Source: a virus. From it: DNA of 20,561 nucleotides. This document shows positions 1 to 6,791 of this stretch, piece by piece; position 1 is the first letter of the stretch, and each line of letters begins with the position of its first letter. A model generated the notes under the pieces. That model saw only the letters and a list, made by a program, of their open reading frames with translations. It was not told where the DNA came from and made no database searches. The position numbers and the translations under genes were made by a program. Location: the IMG/VR virus record IMGVR_UViG_3300014489_000044, positions 1 to 20,561 of that record. One strand, 5' to 3'.

Positions 1-1553
1 GCGACGAGGGCGACGTAATTCTGTCCGCCTACGTTGACCACAGCGCCTACGGCATAGGCTGTCGTATTCAACCACCCAGCGCCAGTCGCAGGCTGGGAGA
101 GAATAACCATAGTCTGCTGCCCTTCCCACTGAACGTAGTCCAGTTCGCAAGGATAGGTTCCGGCAGCAGGAACGCTTACTGAGAATTGAGAATTCCACGC
201 CCCGTGATTGGCGGAATTGTTGTTGACGGCAACGATGGGATATCCCTTCAGCGCCGTCTTGGTCTGAGTCTGTGCGTTGTTGGTTGGACCGCTTACAGGA
301 ACCACCCCACCTCCCATGCCAAAGATGGCACCGTCGTCATTCACCATCTGGAAGGTGTACGTTCCCGCTTCAGAAAATTGAAGGTTGAAGATGACAATCA
401 TGCAGTAGTTCTGCGTTGCACCGCTCCAAATGACAGCGTCAGTTCCATCCCATATGCCACCGGGCGTAACGCCGAAGATTTGCATCGGCTGATCGTTATA
501 GGAATTGGGAGCGCCCGGCAACAATGTACCCGCGCTGCTACCGTTGGGGTTGAATGTGATTGAATCGTTCGCGCCGAGAGTGAATGTCGCAATAGGACCC
601 GGCAGGTTGATGTCGTATCCGTCGCCGGGATAGTCGTATTCGAAGGCACCGGCAAAGGCGTGGTTGTGCGGATAGAAGGTACAGACTGGCGGAGAAGCCA
701 AGCCCACTGCTTGCACCGCACCGCCGATTGAATTGTTGTAGTTGTTGTCGCTGTTCCCAGTGATGGTTATCGTTTCACCTTGGATCAGACCATTAGGTAA
801 TGTGGTTGTAACCGTCACATCCAGCGGAATGACTTCACCGCCAGTGCCTTCGGGCAACCCACTTGCAAGTGTGTCGTAAACGAAGCTCGTAGGGTTGGGA
901 ACAGAAGCGATGGTCTCTTGTCCGTTGTACTGATAGACCGAGTTTCCAGTGATCAAGACATTGTCGCCAACGGATAGACCATGAGGTATAGATGTCACAA
1001 CGGTTACGATGCCGTCGCCATTGGTGATCGAAACTATTGGGATGGGCGGTAAGGGGACGACGTTGACGATGTCGAAGGTTGTTGCTGCGGCGTCCGCGCA
1101 CGGAGGAGTTTCGCCCGGACCTTCCATGGTAAAGCGTTCCCACTTCGTGCCATCGTACCAGCGGGGAATATCCAGACCGACGCTACCATCGGTGACGGCG
1201 ATGTACTCGCGACCGAAAGCGGTCACGGACTTACCTATCGACTTTCCAACGGCCGTAAAGATTTCCGCACCATCGGCACGCATGATTCCGTCAGACGTAA
1301 GCTCAAGCGTGATCGGTACGTTATTGGGCTGGATATAGGATTTGATGTAAGTTACGCCAACGGTACCGTAGGTGGAATGAATTGAAGAGAGAACTTCTCG
1401 GGTATCGCATTCGCCGGGGAGGAAGCGCATGTCCTGACAGTCAGGCGAAAGACCGTGGGGAATTGTCGGACCAGCAAGCTCAGTGTTCAACCCTCCAAAG
1501 AGAGCCCAAGGGAGCTTGGCGCGACCGCTAGGATTTGACGCAGATGCAGGCAT
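1..1553 (-). CDS. Large virion protein with PA14-like region (partial, 3' end off window)
   Basis: The frame is open from the ATG at 1553 to the left edge (517 codons, no stop), so the C-terminus lies outside the window. AGGTGG sits nine bases before the ATG. The N-terminus (LFGGLNTELAGP, then LSPDCQDMRFLPG) has the look of a virion protein type I recall from environmental phages. Residues about 172-290 hold two beta-rich segments with the phage-typical pattern HGLSVGDNVLITGN...YNG. Residues about 325-485 resemble a PA14-type beta domain (AGTYTFQMVNDDGAIFGMGG, then AGTYPCELDYVQWEG). Residues about 493-517 (WLNTTAYAVGAVV...GGQNYVAL) resemble a small carbohydrate-binding module of the CBM5/12 or chitin-binding kind. 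A role in tail or host-surface binding is inferred from these domains and from the neighbouring virion genes. Confidence 0.85.
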   Translation of the reverse strand, partial: MPASASNPSGRAKLPWALFGGLNTELAGPTIPHGLSPDCQDMRFLPGECDTREVLSSIHSTYGTVGVTYIKSYIQPNNVPITLELTSDGIMRADGAEIFTAVGKSIGKSVTAFGREYIAVTDGSVGLDIPRWYDGTKWERFTMEGPGETPPCADAAATTFDIVNVVPLPPIPIVSITNGDGIVTVVTSIPHGLSVGDNVLITGNSVYQYNGQETIASVPNPTSFVYDTLASGLPEGTGGEVIPLDVTVTTTLPNGLIQGETITITGNSDNNYNNSIGGAVQAVGLASPPVCTFYPHNHAFAGAFEYDYPGDGYDINLPGPIATFTLGANDSITFNPNGSSAGTLLPGAPNSYNDQPMQIFGVTPGGIWDGTDAVIWSGATQNYCMIVIFNLQFSEAGTYTFQMVNDDGAIFGMGGGVVPVSGPTNNAQTQTKTALKGYPIVAVNNNSANHGAWNSQFSVSVPAAGTYPCELDYVQWEGQQTMVILSQPATGAGWLNTTAYAVGAVVNVGGQNYVALV

Positions 1554-1656
1554 TGACTAAGTCCACCTCGTAGGACTCGTAGGCACAGGGTGCCGTCTTG
1601 CAACCCAATCCCCCGCCATTGAGCGAGGGAACTACATGGGAAAAACCAACTTTCAT
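1528..1656 (-). CDS. Possible 42-aa Cys-containing small protein
   Basis: A 42-codon frame starts with ATG at 1656 (MKVGFSHVVPSLNGGG) and overlaps the start of the next gene by 26 bases. It has four cysteines (residues 19, 24, 38 and 40), which could bind a metal. The sequence before the ATG is only weakly like a ribosome binding site (TTAAGAA). The frame continues upstream through the antisense of the tRNA-like gene, which argues for the internal ATG if the gene is real at all. I do not recognise it, and it could be chance coding in a gap. Confidence 0.25.
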   Translation of the reverse strand: MKVGFSHVVPSLNGGGLGCKTAPCAYESYEVDLVNACICVKS

Positions 1657-1670
1657 TTTCTTAAGCAGAT

Positions 1671-1745
1671 CGGGGTGTAGCTCAATTACAGAGCAATGTC
1701 CTGCTACGGCATAGGTTGCGGGTAAAAGTCCCGCCACCCCGACCA
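1671..1745 (+). tRNA. tRNA-like gene, anticodon GCT, with altered D- and T-loops
   Basis: It folds as a full cloverleaf with encoded CCA. The acceptor CGGGGTG (1671-1677) pairs with CACCCCG (1735-1741), followed by A and CCA (1742-1745). TA forms positions 8-9. The D-stem is GCTC/GAGC with loop AATTACA. The anticodon stem ATGTC/GGCAT has one G-T pair, and its 7-base loop CTGCTAC gives anticodon GCT (1703-1705). The variable loop is AGGTT, and the T-stem GCGGG/CCCGC has loop TAAAAGT. The reverse complement would carry a C-A mismatch in the anticodon stem, which favours the plus strand. Oddities: the D-loop lacks G18-G19 and the T-loop has TAA in place of TTC, so the usual elbow contact is lost on both sides. 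GCT means serine, but serine tRNAs have a long variable arm and this one has five bases. All protein genes here are on the other strand, and I see no clear promoter for it. Confidence 0.7.
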
Positions 1746-1759
1746 ATTTTGAAACATCT

Positions 1760-2797
1760 TTAGCGGTGGAAGCGTGCCACCATGCGGATGTTGTCATTGA
1801 CAACCCCAGCAGGTGTAGCCCCAGCGGCAAGTTCCGCCATTGGCGATTGTGCGGCGCTGCCAGTGAAAATCTGGATGCTGCCGCCATTGTCGCTCGGGAG
1901 AGTTGCCACCGCCGATGGAACCACGACGCTGTTCACGTCATTGACGGATACGGCACCGGTGTTGGCGAGTACGCGCCCGTTCTGTGCTCCACCGATTGTC
2001 GCCGAAGTGTGGGCCAAAACGTTGCCGTTCGTGACCGAAGTAACGATACTGGTGAAAGATGTGTTAGCAACGAAGTACACGTTGCAGGCTTGGGCACCGT
2101 TGATCAAAAGAATCTGGGCACCGCTTTCGTTCACGATGGTGGTTCCGGCATCGAACACGAACGTCGCCGCGCTGTTGCCTTGCGCGTCCAGCGTGATCGA
2201 GGTCGGAATGTCCAGCGCCGTTGCGCCGAAGTAGGCACCCGGAGTATAGGTAGAAGCCGATGAACCGTTTCCGCCCGTGGCCAGGTCAGCCAGACCCGAC
2301 AGAGTCGGAGTAAGCGCGTTGAAGTAAACGATAGCCGCAGCCAGATCGGTTTGATTCTGCGCCACCGCCGTAACGAACGCCGAAGAGTCCATGAAGGTTA
2401 CATTGGATTCGCCGGTGATGGAGTTGGTTGGGTATGAGCCCACGTTTCCACCAGAGACTGAAGTGGCAGCCGCGAAAGTGACGCCGGAACCGCCAAGGAT
2501 CGAGTAGCTTGCGGTCGAACCGAGGGCTGCGACGTAAGGTGCGTATGCGCCGGAACTTCCGAGGTCTGGATTGTAACGATAGTTGTAGCCGCTATTGCCC
2601 GACTGGTACGAGAAAATGTCAACCGACCAGATGCCGGATGCAAACACCTTGCCGAAAAAGCTGCAAGGAAGACCGCCTGTGGTGTAGTTTCCAGCGGAAA
2701 TGCCGACTTGGAAGAGGTATTCGATGGTGTCGCGGTCAATAGTTGACGCTGCGAAACCGAGAGGTGGTGCGGAAAGAGTTACGACTGAATTAGGCAT
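1760..2797 (-). CDS. Virion protein with DUF3494 (ice-binding-like) domain
   Basis: 345 residues. GGGGAG lies nine bases ahead of the ATG. Residues 1-90 look like a phage structural N-terminus (GISAGNYTTGGLP, YNYRYNP). Residues about 91-294 match the DUF3494 pattern from end to end: ALGSTASYSILGGSGVT, then NSITG, an Ala-rich helical stretch with DLAAAIVYFN, TYTPGAYF, ITLDAQGNSAATFVFDAG, LINGAQACNVYFV and GRVLANTGAVSVNDV. DUF3494 is the beta-solenoid fold of bacterial and microalgal ice-binding proteins, also found in adhesins. Residues 295-345 are a separate tail ending in MVARFHR. The gene follows one copy of the conserved motif at 2855-2866 and sits between a probable adaptor gene and a large virion gene. 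I infer a virion-surface protein. Whether it binds ice, a glycan or nothing cannot be read from the sequence. Confidence 0.85.
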   Translation of the reverse strand: MPNSVVTLSAPPLGFAASTIDRDTIEYLFQVGISAGNYTTGGLPCSFFGKVFASGIWSVDIFSYQSGNSGYNYRYNPDLGSSGAYAPYVAALGSTASYSILGGSGVTFAAATSVSGGNVGSYPTNSITGESNVTFMDSSAFVTAVAQNQTDLAAAIVYFNALTPTLSGLADLATGGNGSSASTYTPGAYFGATALDIPTSITLDAQGNSAATFVFDAGTTIVNESGAQILLINGAQACNVYFVANTSFTSIVTSVTNGNVLAHTSATIGGAQNGRVLANTGAVSVNDVNSVVVPSAVATLPSDNGGSIQIFTGSAAQSPMAELAAGATPAGVVNDNIRMVARFHR

Positions 2798-2854
2798 TAT
2801 TGTTCTCCCCGGAAAAATCTGCCGGATACATTAGTCAGGTGTTACCCTGCTAAG

Positions 2855-2866
2855 AAAAGATACCGA
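2855..2866 (-). promoter_or_regulatory. Conserved motif copy 1 (putative phage promoter)
   Basis: Exact TCGGTATCTTTT on the minus strand. It begins two bases after the stop of the upstream adaptor gene and lies 57 bases before the ATG of the DUF3494 gene. The leader that follows contains a clear ribosome binding site (GGGGAG). Confidence 0.6.
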
Positions 2867-2868
2867 GA

Positions 2869-3660
2869 TTAGAATGAGCGGCGACCAGCGCCACTGCGAC
2901 CGCCGCGTCCGCCATAGGGACGCTTCTGTACGCCACGGCGTTGTTTTTTGCGAACAGTCTGGGTGACGATGAGGTCAAGCTGTTCGTCGGCGATAGCCTT
3001 AGCACCAGCCGATTCCACGTCCTCACGAGCACCCAAGAAGATGAAAGCTGTCATGTAAGCCAGAGCTACACCTAAGCGGCGGAATGGAATGACTGCGGTG
3101 GGTCCGTCAATATCTGGACTGAAACTTACGTAGCGAAGCCTAAGCTGATTAGTCTGCGTAGCACCGGGCAAGAAAATTGTGTCCGTGCGCCAATCCCAGA
3201 AACGGAACTGTTGACCCTGACTGAGCGCCGGAGGAATGCCGTCGTTGGCTGGGGTCACTTGGCAGTAGCCGGTATTAGTGGCGTTCATCACACGTTCGAA
3301 CAAGCGCAACGGGGTGATTAGATCACCGGGAAGAGTTGGAGTGTTGTGTTGGTTGCTACCATCGAAATAACCTGTCTGGGAGATATAGACCTGCACCGAA
3401 GGGTCGGTCGAAGTCACCGGGGTCAGACCGCTGAGGATCACCTCCTTGACGTTGAACTCCACGCCGTTATCAGCCAGATACTGTTCGCACATGCGCTTAG
3501 CAAGCGACATGTACCCCCAAGTTTGTGGCCAATCATCGGTGTAAATTTCACCGCCTGCGGATTCGATAGCATCGTTGACGATCAAGCGCACGAAGTCGGA
3601 GATGACTGACGCTTGGTCGTACACACCCCCAAGGGGCAACTGTTGTGAAACTTTAGGCAC
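2869..3660 (-). CDS. Probable head-tail adaptor / connector protein
   Basis: 263 residues. The start is GTG at 3660, supported by GGGAGG eight bases upstream; the start overlaps the end of the preceding gene by eight bases. The middle is soluble and mixed alpha/beta (LITPLRLFERVM, FWDWRTDTIFLPG, LRLRYVSF). This is followed by a helical part (LGVALAYMTAFIFLGAREDVESAGAKAIADEQLDLIV) and an Arg/Gly-rich basic tail (KKQRRGVQKRPYGGRGGRSGAGRR). An IFLPGATQTNQLRLRY stretch followed by an Ala-rich helix and a basic tail is seen in connector or adaptor-type proteins of podovirus-like phages. The position after capsid and fibre-like genes fits, but the assignment rests on pattern and context only. Confidence 0.6.
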   Translation of the reverse strand: MPKVSQQLPLGGVYDQASVISDFVRLIVNDAIESAGGEIYTDDWPQTWGYMSLAKRMCEQYLADNGVEFNVKEVILSGLTPVTSTDPSVQVYISQTGYFDGSNQHNTPTLPGDLITPLRLFERVMNATNTGYCQVTPANDGIPPALSQGQQFRFWDWRTDTIFLPGATQTNQLRLRYVSFSPDIDGPTAVIPFRRLGVALAYMTAFIFLGAREDVESAGAKAIADEQLDLIVTQTVRKKQRRGVQKRPYGGRGGRSGAGRRSF

Positions 3661-3865
3661 TGGGCGGTCCTCCCGCTGGAGGGTCTTTCTGGGCAGGACT
3701 GTAGGCGTGCGCCGTGATTGTTCCCAGCACGGTCCCGGTAAACGCGACGTATGAAGGGTCGAGCTTGTGGAACCACGAGAGTGCCGTGCCGGTGACGAAC
3801 ACGAACACCGTTATCGGCAGGTGGTAGTCCTTAGCTTCGCTTAGAATTTTGTCAAAGAGTCCCAT
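3653..3865 (-). CDS. Small membrane protein, holin candidate
   Basis: 70 residues, starting MGLFDKILSEAKDYHLP. The frame is open further upstream, but that part overlaps the preceding gene. I choose the ATG at 3865, which lies one base after that gene's stop and has GGTGGG upstream. Two hydrophobic stretches, residues about 17-33 (PITVFVFVTGTALSWFH) and 38-58 (SYVAFTGTVLGTITAHAY), would form a helical hairpin. The tail is short and proline-rich (KDPPAGGPP). Size and topology suit a small class II-like holin, but no lysin gene is visible nearby, and other small virion-associated membrane proteins look alike. Confidence 0.65.
   Translation of the reverse strand: MGLFDKILSEAKDYHLPITVFVFVTGTALSWFHKLDPSYVAFTGTVLGTITAHAYSPAQKDPPAGGPPSA
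3669..3674 (-). promoter_or_regulatory. Ribosome binding site fixing a GTG start
   Basis: GGGAGG on the minus strand lies eight bases before the GTG at 3660. It is inside the 3' end of the membrane-protein gene, so the adaptor gene is probably translationally coupled to it. Confidence 0.7.
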
Positions 3866-3866
3866 G

Positions 3867-5069
3867 TTAGTTACCCACCGTGATCCAGTAGACCGAGCCC
3901 GAAGCATTGTTGATGCTGATGATCGAGCCGGTGTCAGCCGTAGGACCGTAGTTTGCATTCGTGAACGGAGCCGTGAAAGTATTTCCATTGGCTGAATCAA
4001 GCGTGACTGTCTGACCATTCAGGAAGGTTGCCGTGCCGACGCCACTGAAGCTGATCTGCTGACCCACCGCGTAATTTGTGTTGGAGACAATCGTCAACTC
4101 ATTGGAGGTGACAGCCACACTCGCGACTTGACCCGAAGTTCCGTAGGCACTGAGACTGAACGTGGTTGAAGTGAGAGTCTGCGCCGAAACCGGATAAGCC
4201 GCACCAGCGCCTACGAGAGTTGCCTGAACCACGAAGGTGGATGAACTTGTGTAAGCAACTGGTAGGGTGACCGTCACTGTTCCCGCTGCCAAGGTGGCTG
4301 CCCCGCACTGAATGCTCGGTGCCGTAAGGGGCGTGGACGATCCCATGTAAACGGGCGTGCCCACAATCGTGATGATCCCGCCTGACGGGTTCGTGATCGC
4401 TATACCCGGACCGCTGATGAAGTTCGCGACGGTCTGGTCTGAGGTGGGGGTCCCGTTGACTTGTTCGATTGTGCCTGACGTGGATGAGAATGTGATGTTC
4501 CCACCTCCACCGTCTACAATCGACGTGCCGGTTCCGGCAATGAGGTTCTGGACAGTTTGGCTGGATGCAGCCGTCCCATTCACTTTGAATTGCACAGCCG
4601 CTGCCGTGCCAGAAATTGTTATGTTTCCACCATTGGCAGCGACTGTGATGTTCGAGCCTTGCACAATGTTGAGCAACGCTTGATTGCTGAGTGCGACGCC
4701 ATTGGCTTGGAGAGTTACCCCACCCGCAGAGGACGTGACCAGAGCTTGGTCGGCAACGATGTCAATCTGTGCAAGCGTGGAGCCAACGAAGACAATGGTG
4801 TACAGCCCATCTACCGCATAGAACCAACCATTTCCATTTGGGTCCAGCAAGAAAGGATTGGGAAGCGGATCGGCTCCAAGGCTGTCGCTGTAGATCGTCG
4901 CTAGAGGCGAAGCAGATGTTGACCATGAGCCGGGTGTCGTGTATCCCGTTCCATCTTCTGTGGGAAGCGTGATGCCCGATGTCGGCTGGTTGTAAACATA
5001 GCAACTCGCCCCACCCGCTGGGCGGGGGACGTTATCGAGGAGACCTATGTCATAGCGAGAGAGTGGCAT
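3867..5069 (-). CDS. Fibre-like virion protein with triplicate internal repeat
   Basis: 400 residues. AAGGTG lies eight bases before the ATG at 5069. Residues 1-110 form an N-terminal domain (ASCYVYNQPTSG, PLPNPFLLDPNGNGWFYAVD, GLYTIVFVG) of a kind found in phage baseplate or fibre proteins. Residues about 120-236 contain three copies of a roughly 42-residue unit with pattern NG-x3-S-x-Q-x2-x-N-hydrophobic-I-x-G, ending in GGNITI or GGIITI. The remainder is Ser/Thr/Gly/Val-rich with no charged clusters, as expected for a beta-rich fibre, and ends SGSVYWITVGN. No catalytic motif is visible. A tail or head fibre role is inferred from composition, repeats and the surrounding virion genes. Confidence 0.75.
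   Translation of the reverse strand: MPLSRYDIGLLDNVPRPAGGASCYVYNQPTSGITLPTEDGTGYTTPGSWSTSASPLATIYSDSLGADPLPNPFLLDPNGNGWFYAVDGLYTIVFVGSTLAQIDIVADQALVTSSAGGVTLQANGVALSNQALLNIVQGSNITVAANGGNITISGTAAAVQFKVNGTAASSQTVQNLIAGTGTSIVDGGGGNITFSSTSGTIEQVNGTPTSDQTVANFISGPGIAITNPSGGIITIVGTPVYMGSSTPLTAPSIQCGAATLAAGTVTVTLPVAYTSSSTFVVQATLVGAGAAYPVSAQTLTSTTFSLSAYGTSGQVASVAVTSNELTIVSNTNYAVGQQISFSGVGTATFLNGQTVTLDSANGNTFTAPFTNANYGPTADTGSIISINNASGSVYWITVGN
4362..4712 (-). repeat. Three tandem protein repeats within the fibre-like gene
   Basis: Three degenerate copies of about 126 bases encode residues 120-153, 162-195 and 203-236 of the 400-aa protein. Conserved positions are an NG near the start, an S-x-Q, an N followed by two hydrophobics, a G, and a closing GG-x-I-T. 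This is protein-level similarity; the DNA copies have diverged. Confidence 0.7.
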
Positions 5070-5138
5070 TCATTTCACCTTAAGAACGGGGAGACCGAGA
5101 GAAGAGGCCCAGCCTCCCCGCTTCGCACCCGCGTGGAG

Positions 5139-5963
5139 TTACTCGGCGGAGGCGATTCCTTTGAGCGCCGTTCCATCGACGACCACGAGTCCTTCCGCAA
5201 GCGCTGACTCGTAGCGGTCTTTGGAAATCTTTCCGAACTGATACGCCTTCTGCCAGTTGAGGATTGCTCCGCAATGGGGAATCGGGCACTGGACGCAATT
5301 CTGTGGGATAGCTCCACGGCAAGCGGGGCATGTGACCTTTACCTGAGTTACCAAGCACCAAGGTCTCTCGTTGCCGAGTGCCCTGCAAGCTATGCGGTAA
5401 ATCTCAGTGATTTCCTTGCGCTTGAGATAGTCGCCGGTGTCCCAGAGCTTGTCGGCATACTGGATAAGTTCGTCGTACTTGCGGAAAAGGTTAGCCTTCG
5501 CCTCAGCAAGATCGAAATCGAATTCAGGAGTACCGCGCTGGTGAGCCGTCATAAAGACGCCCCACGGACGCAGATCGCATCCGACATCGCCTGACGGGCA
5601 GATGATGTCCATTGCATACAACTTTCCGTCCATCTCGACAGCTTGCATTTTGTATTCGCCGACGTTCGTCCATTGGATTTCGGTTTCATGTACGATGACC
5701 GGAGCGCCAACATCTTCGCCTTCCTTCGGGGGAAGAATGTAGCGCCGCCCCATATAGGACTGGGCGATAGGACCGCAGTTGTAAATCCAGAGGATTTCCT
5801 TCTTAGTTGCGGCGATGGTTGATGGGCTGAGTTTCTGGAATTTGTACGGGCTTCTGCGGGGCGCGGACAAATGAGTTGCTTGCGCTGCGCCGGGATCAAG
5901 ATCGGTAAAGATCGTTTTTCCCGCTGCCCAGATTTGCTTCATTGTTGAAAGTGGATCGGCCAT
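5139..5963 (-). CDS. Conserved-type phage protein with C-terminal zinc-ribbon-like cysteines
   Basis: 274 residues. AGGAG lies ten bases before the ATG at 5963, and the gene follows the 244-aa gene by 16 bases. The N-terminal half includes a segment typical of small beta folds (YNCGPIAQSYMGRRYILPP). Next comes a charged helical part (LAEAKANLFRKYDELIQYADKLW). Near the C-terminus C212, C215, C223, C226 and C231 (TCPACRGAIPQNCVQCPIPHCG) look like a zinc ribbon. The function is unknown to me. Its place two genes after the capsid and its metal-binding end suggest a virion assembly or nucleic-acid-contacting role, but that is only context. There are no membrane segments or signal peptide. Confidence 0.75.
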   Translation of the reverse strand: MADPLSTMKQIWAAGKTIFTDLDPGAAQATHLSAPRRSPYKFQKLSPSTIAATKKEILWIYNCGPIAQSYMGRRYILPPKEGEDVGAPVIVHETEIQWTNVGEYKMQAVEMDGKLYAMDIICPSGDVGCDLRPWGVFMTAHQRGTPEFDFDLAEAKANLFRKYDELIQYADKLWDTGDYLKRKEITEIYRIACRALGNERPWCLVTQVKVTCPACRGAIPQNCVQCPIPHCGAILNWQKAYQFGKISKDRYESALAEGLVVVDGTALKGIASAE

Positions 5964-5979
5964 ATTTTCTCTTCTCCTG

Positions 5980-6714
5980 TTAAACCTGATAGAAGCCGGG
6001 ACGCTTGGTCACGTGCTTCGGCAGTGGTAGTTCATCTACGTGCTTGAGATTTACATCCTCAGGCTTCGTGCGCTTGTTCACAGGACCACTGACAGCCTGA
6101 AATAAGCGATTGACTCCGCCAACGGGCATAGCGTCGTCCCATACGGCGTCAAAATAGTTTTCCCAATCCTTCTCATCACGCTCTCGCTTCTGTCGTTCGG
6201 CGAGATAGATGTCAAGCTGGGTGTACTGGCGAGAAGCTTCAATCAAACGGCAATACCCTTCGATCAAGTCCGCCGTAAGTTCGCGGTACTTTCCACCCTT
6301 GGTCAACTCGTAGCAGCAGTGATATGTGCCGCGCTCTGGGTACGGACCCAAAAGACAAAGACCGCTTTCCTTATCCCTGTACTGTTTTTCCCAGTCCTCT
6401 TTCGAACATGAGGGAGGAAGCAACTTCTCAAGCACCCAACGACCTTCGCCGGGATAGCGGGGGACTTGTCGATACTCCGCTTTCTTTCCGACTACGGGAT
6501 TGGTTTCGAGTAGCTCTCCGCTGGGAGCCATAAACTCCGCAGAGTGGGCTCCGTCTTGGAAGTGATCGTGCCAAAGACCGCCGCGTAAGTCATACACGCC
6601 TTCGCTCCATACAACTCGGTAGCGATTTATCCCATGCCTATTGGTTCCGAACTTTGATAGCAAGGAAGCACAGTAGGCTGGAGCTTTGCGGTCGTGCCTG
6701 ATTCCCACTTCCAT
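5980..6714 (-). CDS. Conserved-type phage protein of unknown function
   Basis: 244 residues. The N-terminal part (FGTNRHGINRYRVVWSE, then GGLWHD) and the central LLGPYPERGTYHCCYEL followed by a long helix (LTADLIEGYCRLIEASRQYT) have the look of a hypothetical family I recall beside capsid genes in environmental phages; I know of no function. A charged helical stretch (ERQKRERDEKDWENYFDAVWDD) follows, and the C-terminus is basic (PLPKHVTKRPGFYQV). The ATG at 6714 is only five bases after the conserved motif at 6720-6731 and has no Shine-Dalgarno sequence. If the motif is a promoter, the mRNA would be nearly leaderless. The gene begins a new unit after the terminator that follows the capsid gene. 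Confidence 0.8.
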   Translation of the reverse strand: MEVGIRHDRKAPAYCASLLSKFGTNRHGINRYRVVWSEGVYDLRGGLWHDHFQDGAHSAEFMAPSGELLETNPVVGKKAEYRQVPRYPGEGRWVLEKLLPPSCSKEDWEKQYRDKESGLCLLGPYPERGTYHCCYELTKGGKYRELTADLIEGYCRLIEASRQYTQLDIYLAERQKRERDEKDWENYFDAVWDDAMPVGGVNRLFQAVSGPVNKRTKPEDVNLKHVDELPLPKHVTKRPGFYQV

Positions 6715-6719
6715 ACACC

Positions 6720-6731
6720 AAAAGATACCGA
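6720..6731 (-). promoter_or_regulatory. Conserved motif copy 2 (putative phage promoter)
   Basis: Exact TCGGTATCTTTT on the minus strand. It follows the intrinsic terminator at 6738-6767 by only six bases and ends five bases before the ATG at 6714. Terminator followed by motif followed by gene is the arrangement expected of a promoter that restarts transcription. Confidence 0.65.
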
Positions 6732-6737
6732 CGCACC

Positions 6738-6767
6738 AAAAGCAAAGGGCACGCCGTTAAGCGTGCC
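6738..6767 (-). terminator. Intrinsic terminator after the major capsid gene
   Basis: On the minus strand GGCACGC (6767-6761) pairs with GCGTGCC (6754-6748) around a six-base loop and is followed by CTTTGCTTTT. It lies 25 bases after the capsid stop. A second perfect hairpin, CAAGGT-CAGA-ACCTTG (6785-6770), stands directly ahead of it. Confidence 0.7.
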
Positions 6768-6791
6768 TTCAAGGTTCTGACCTTGTATGCG

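Noticed and set aside
1766-2263. Plus-strand open frames of 150-165 codons
   Set aside because: Both are antisense shadows of the DUF3494 gene.
5087-5120. Seven-base stem (CGGGGAG/CTCCCCG) between the 274-aa and 400-aa genes
   Set aside because: The loop is long and no T-tract follows on the coding strand, so I do not call it a terminator; it may be chance or a minor mRNA structure.
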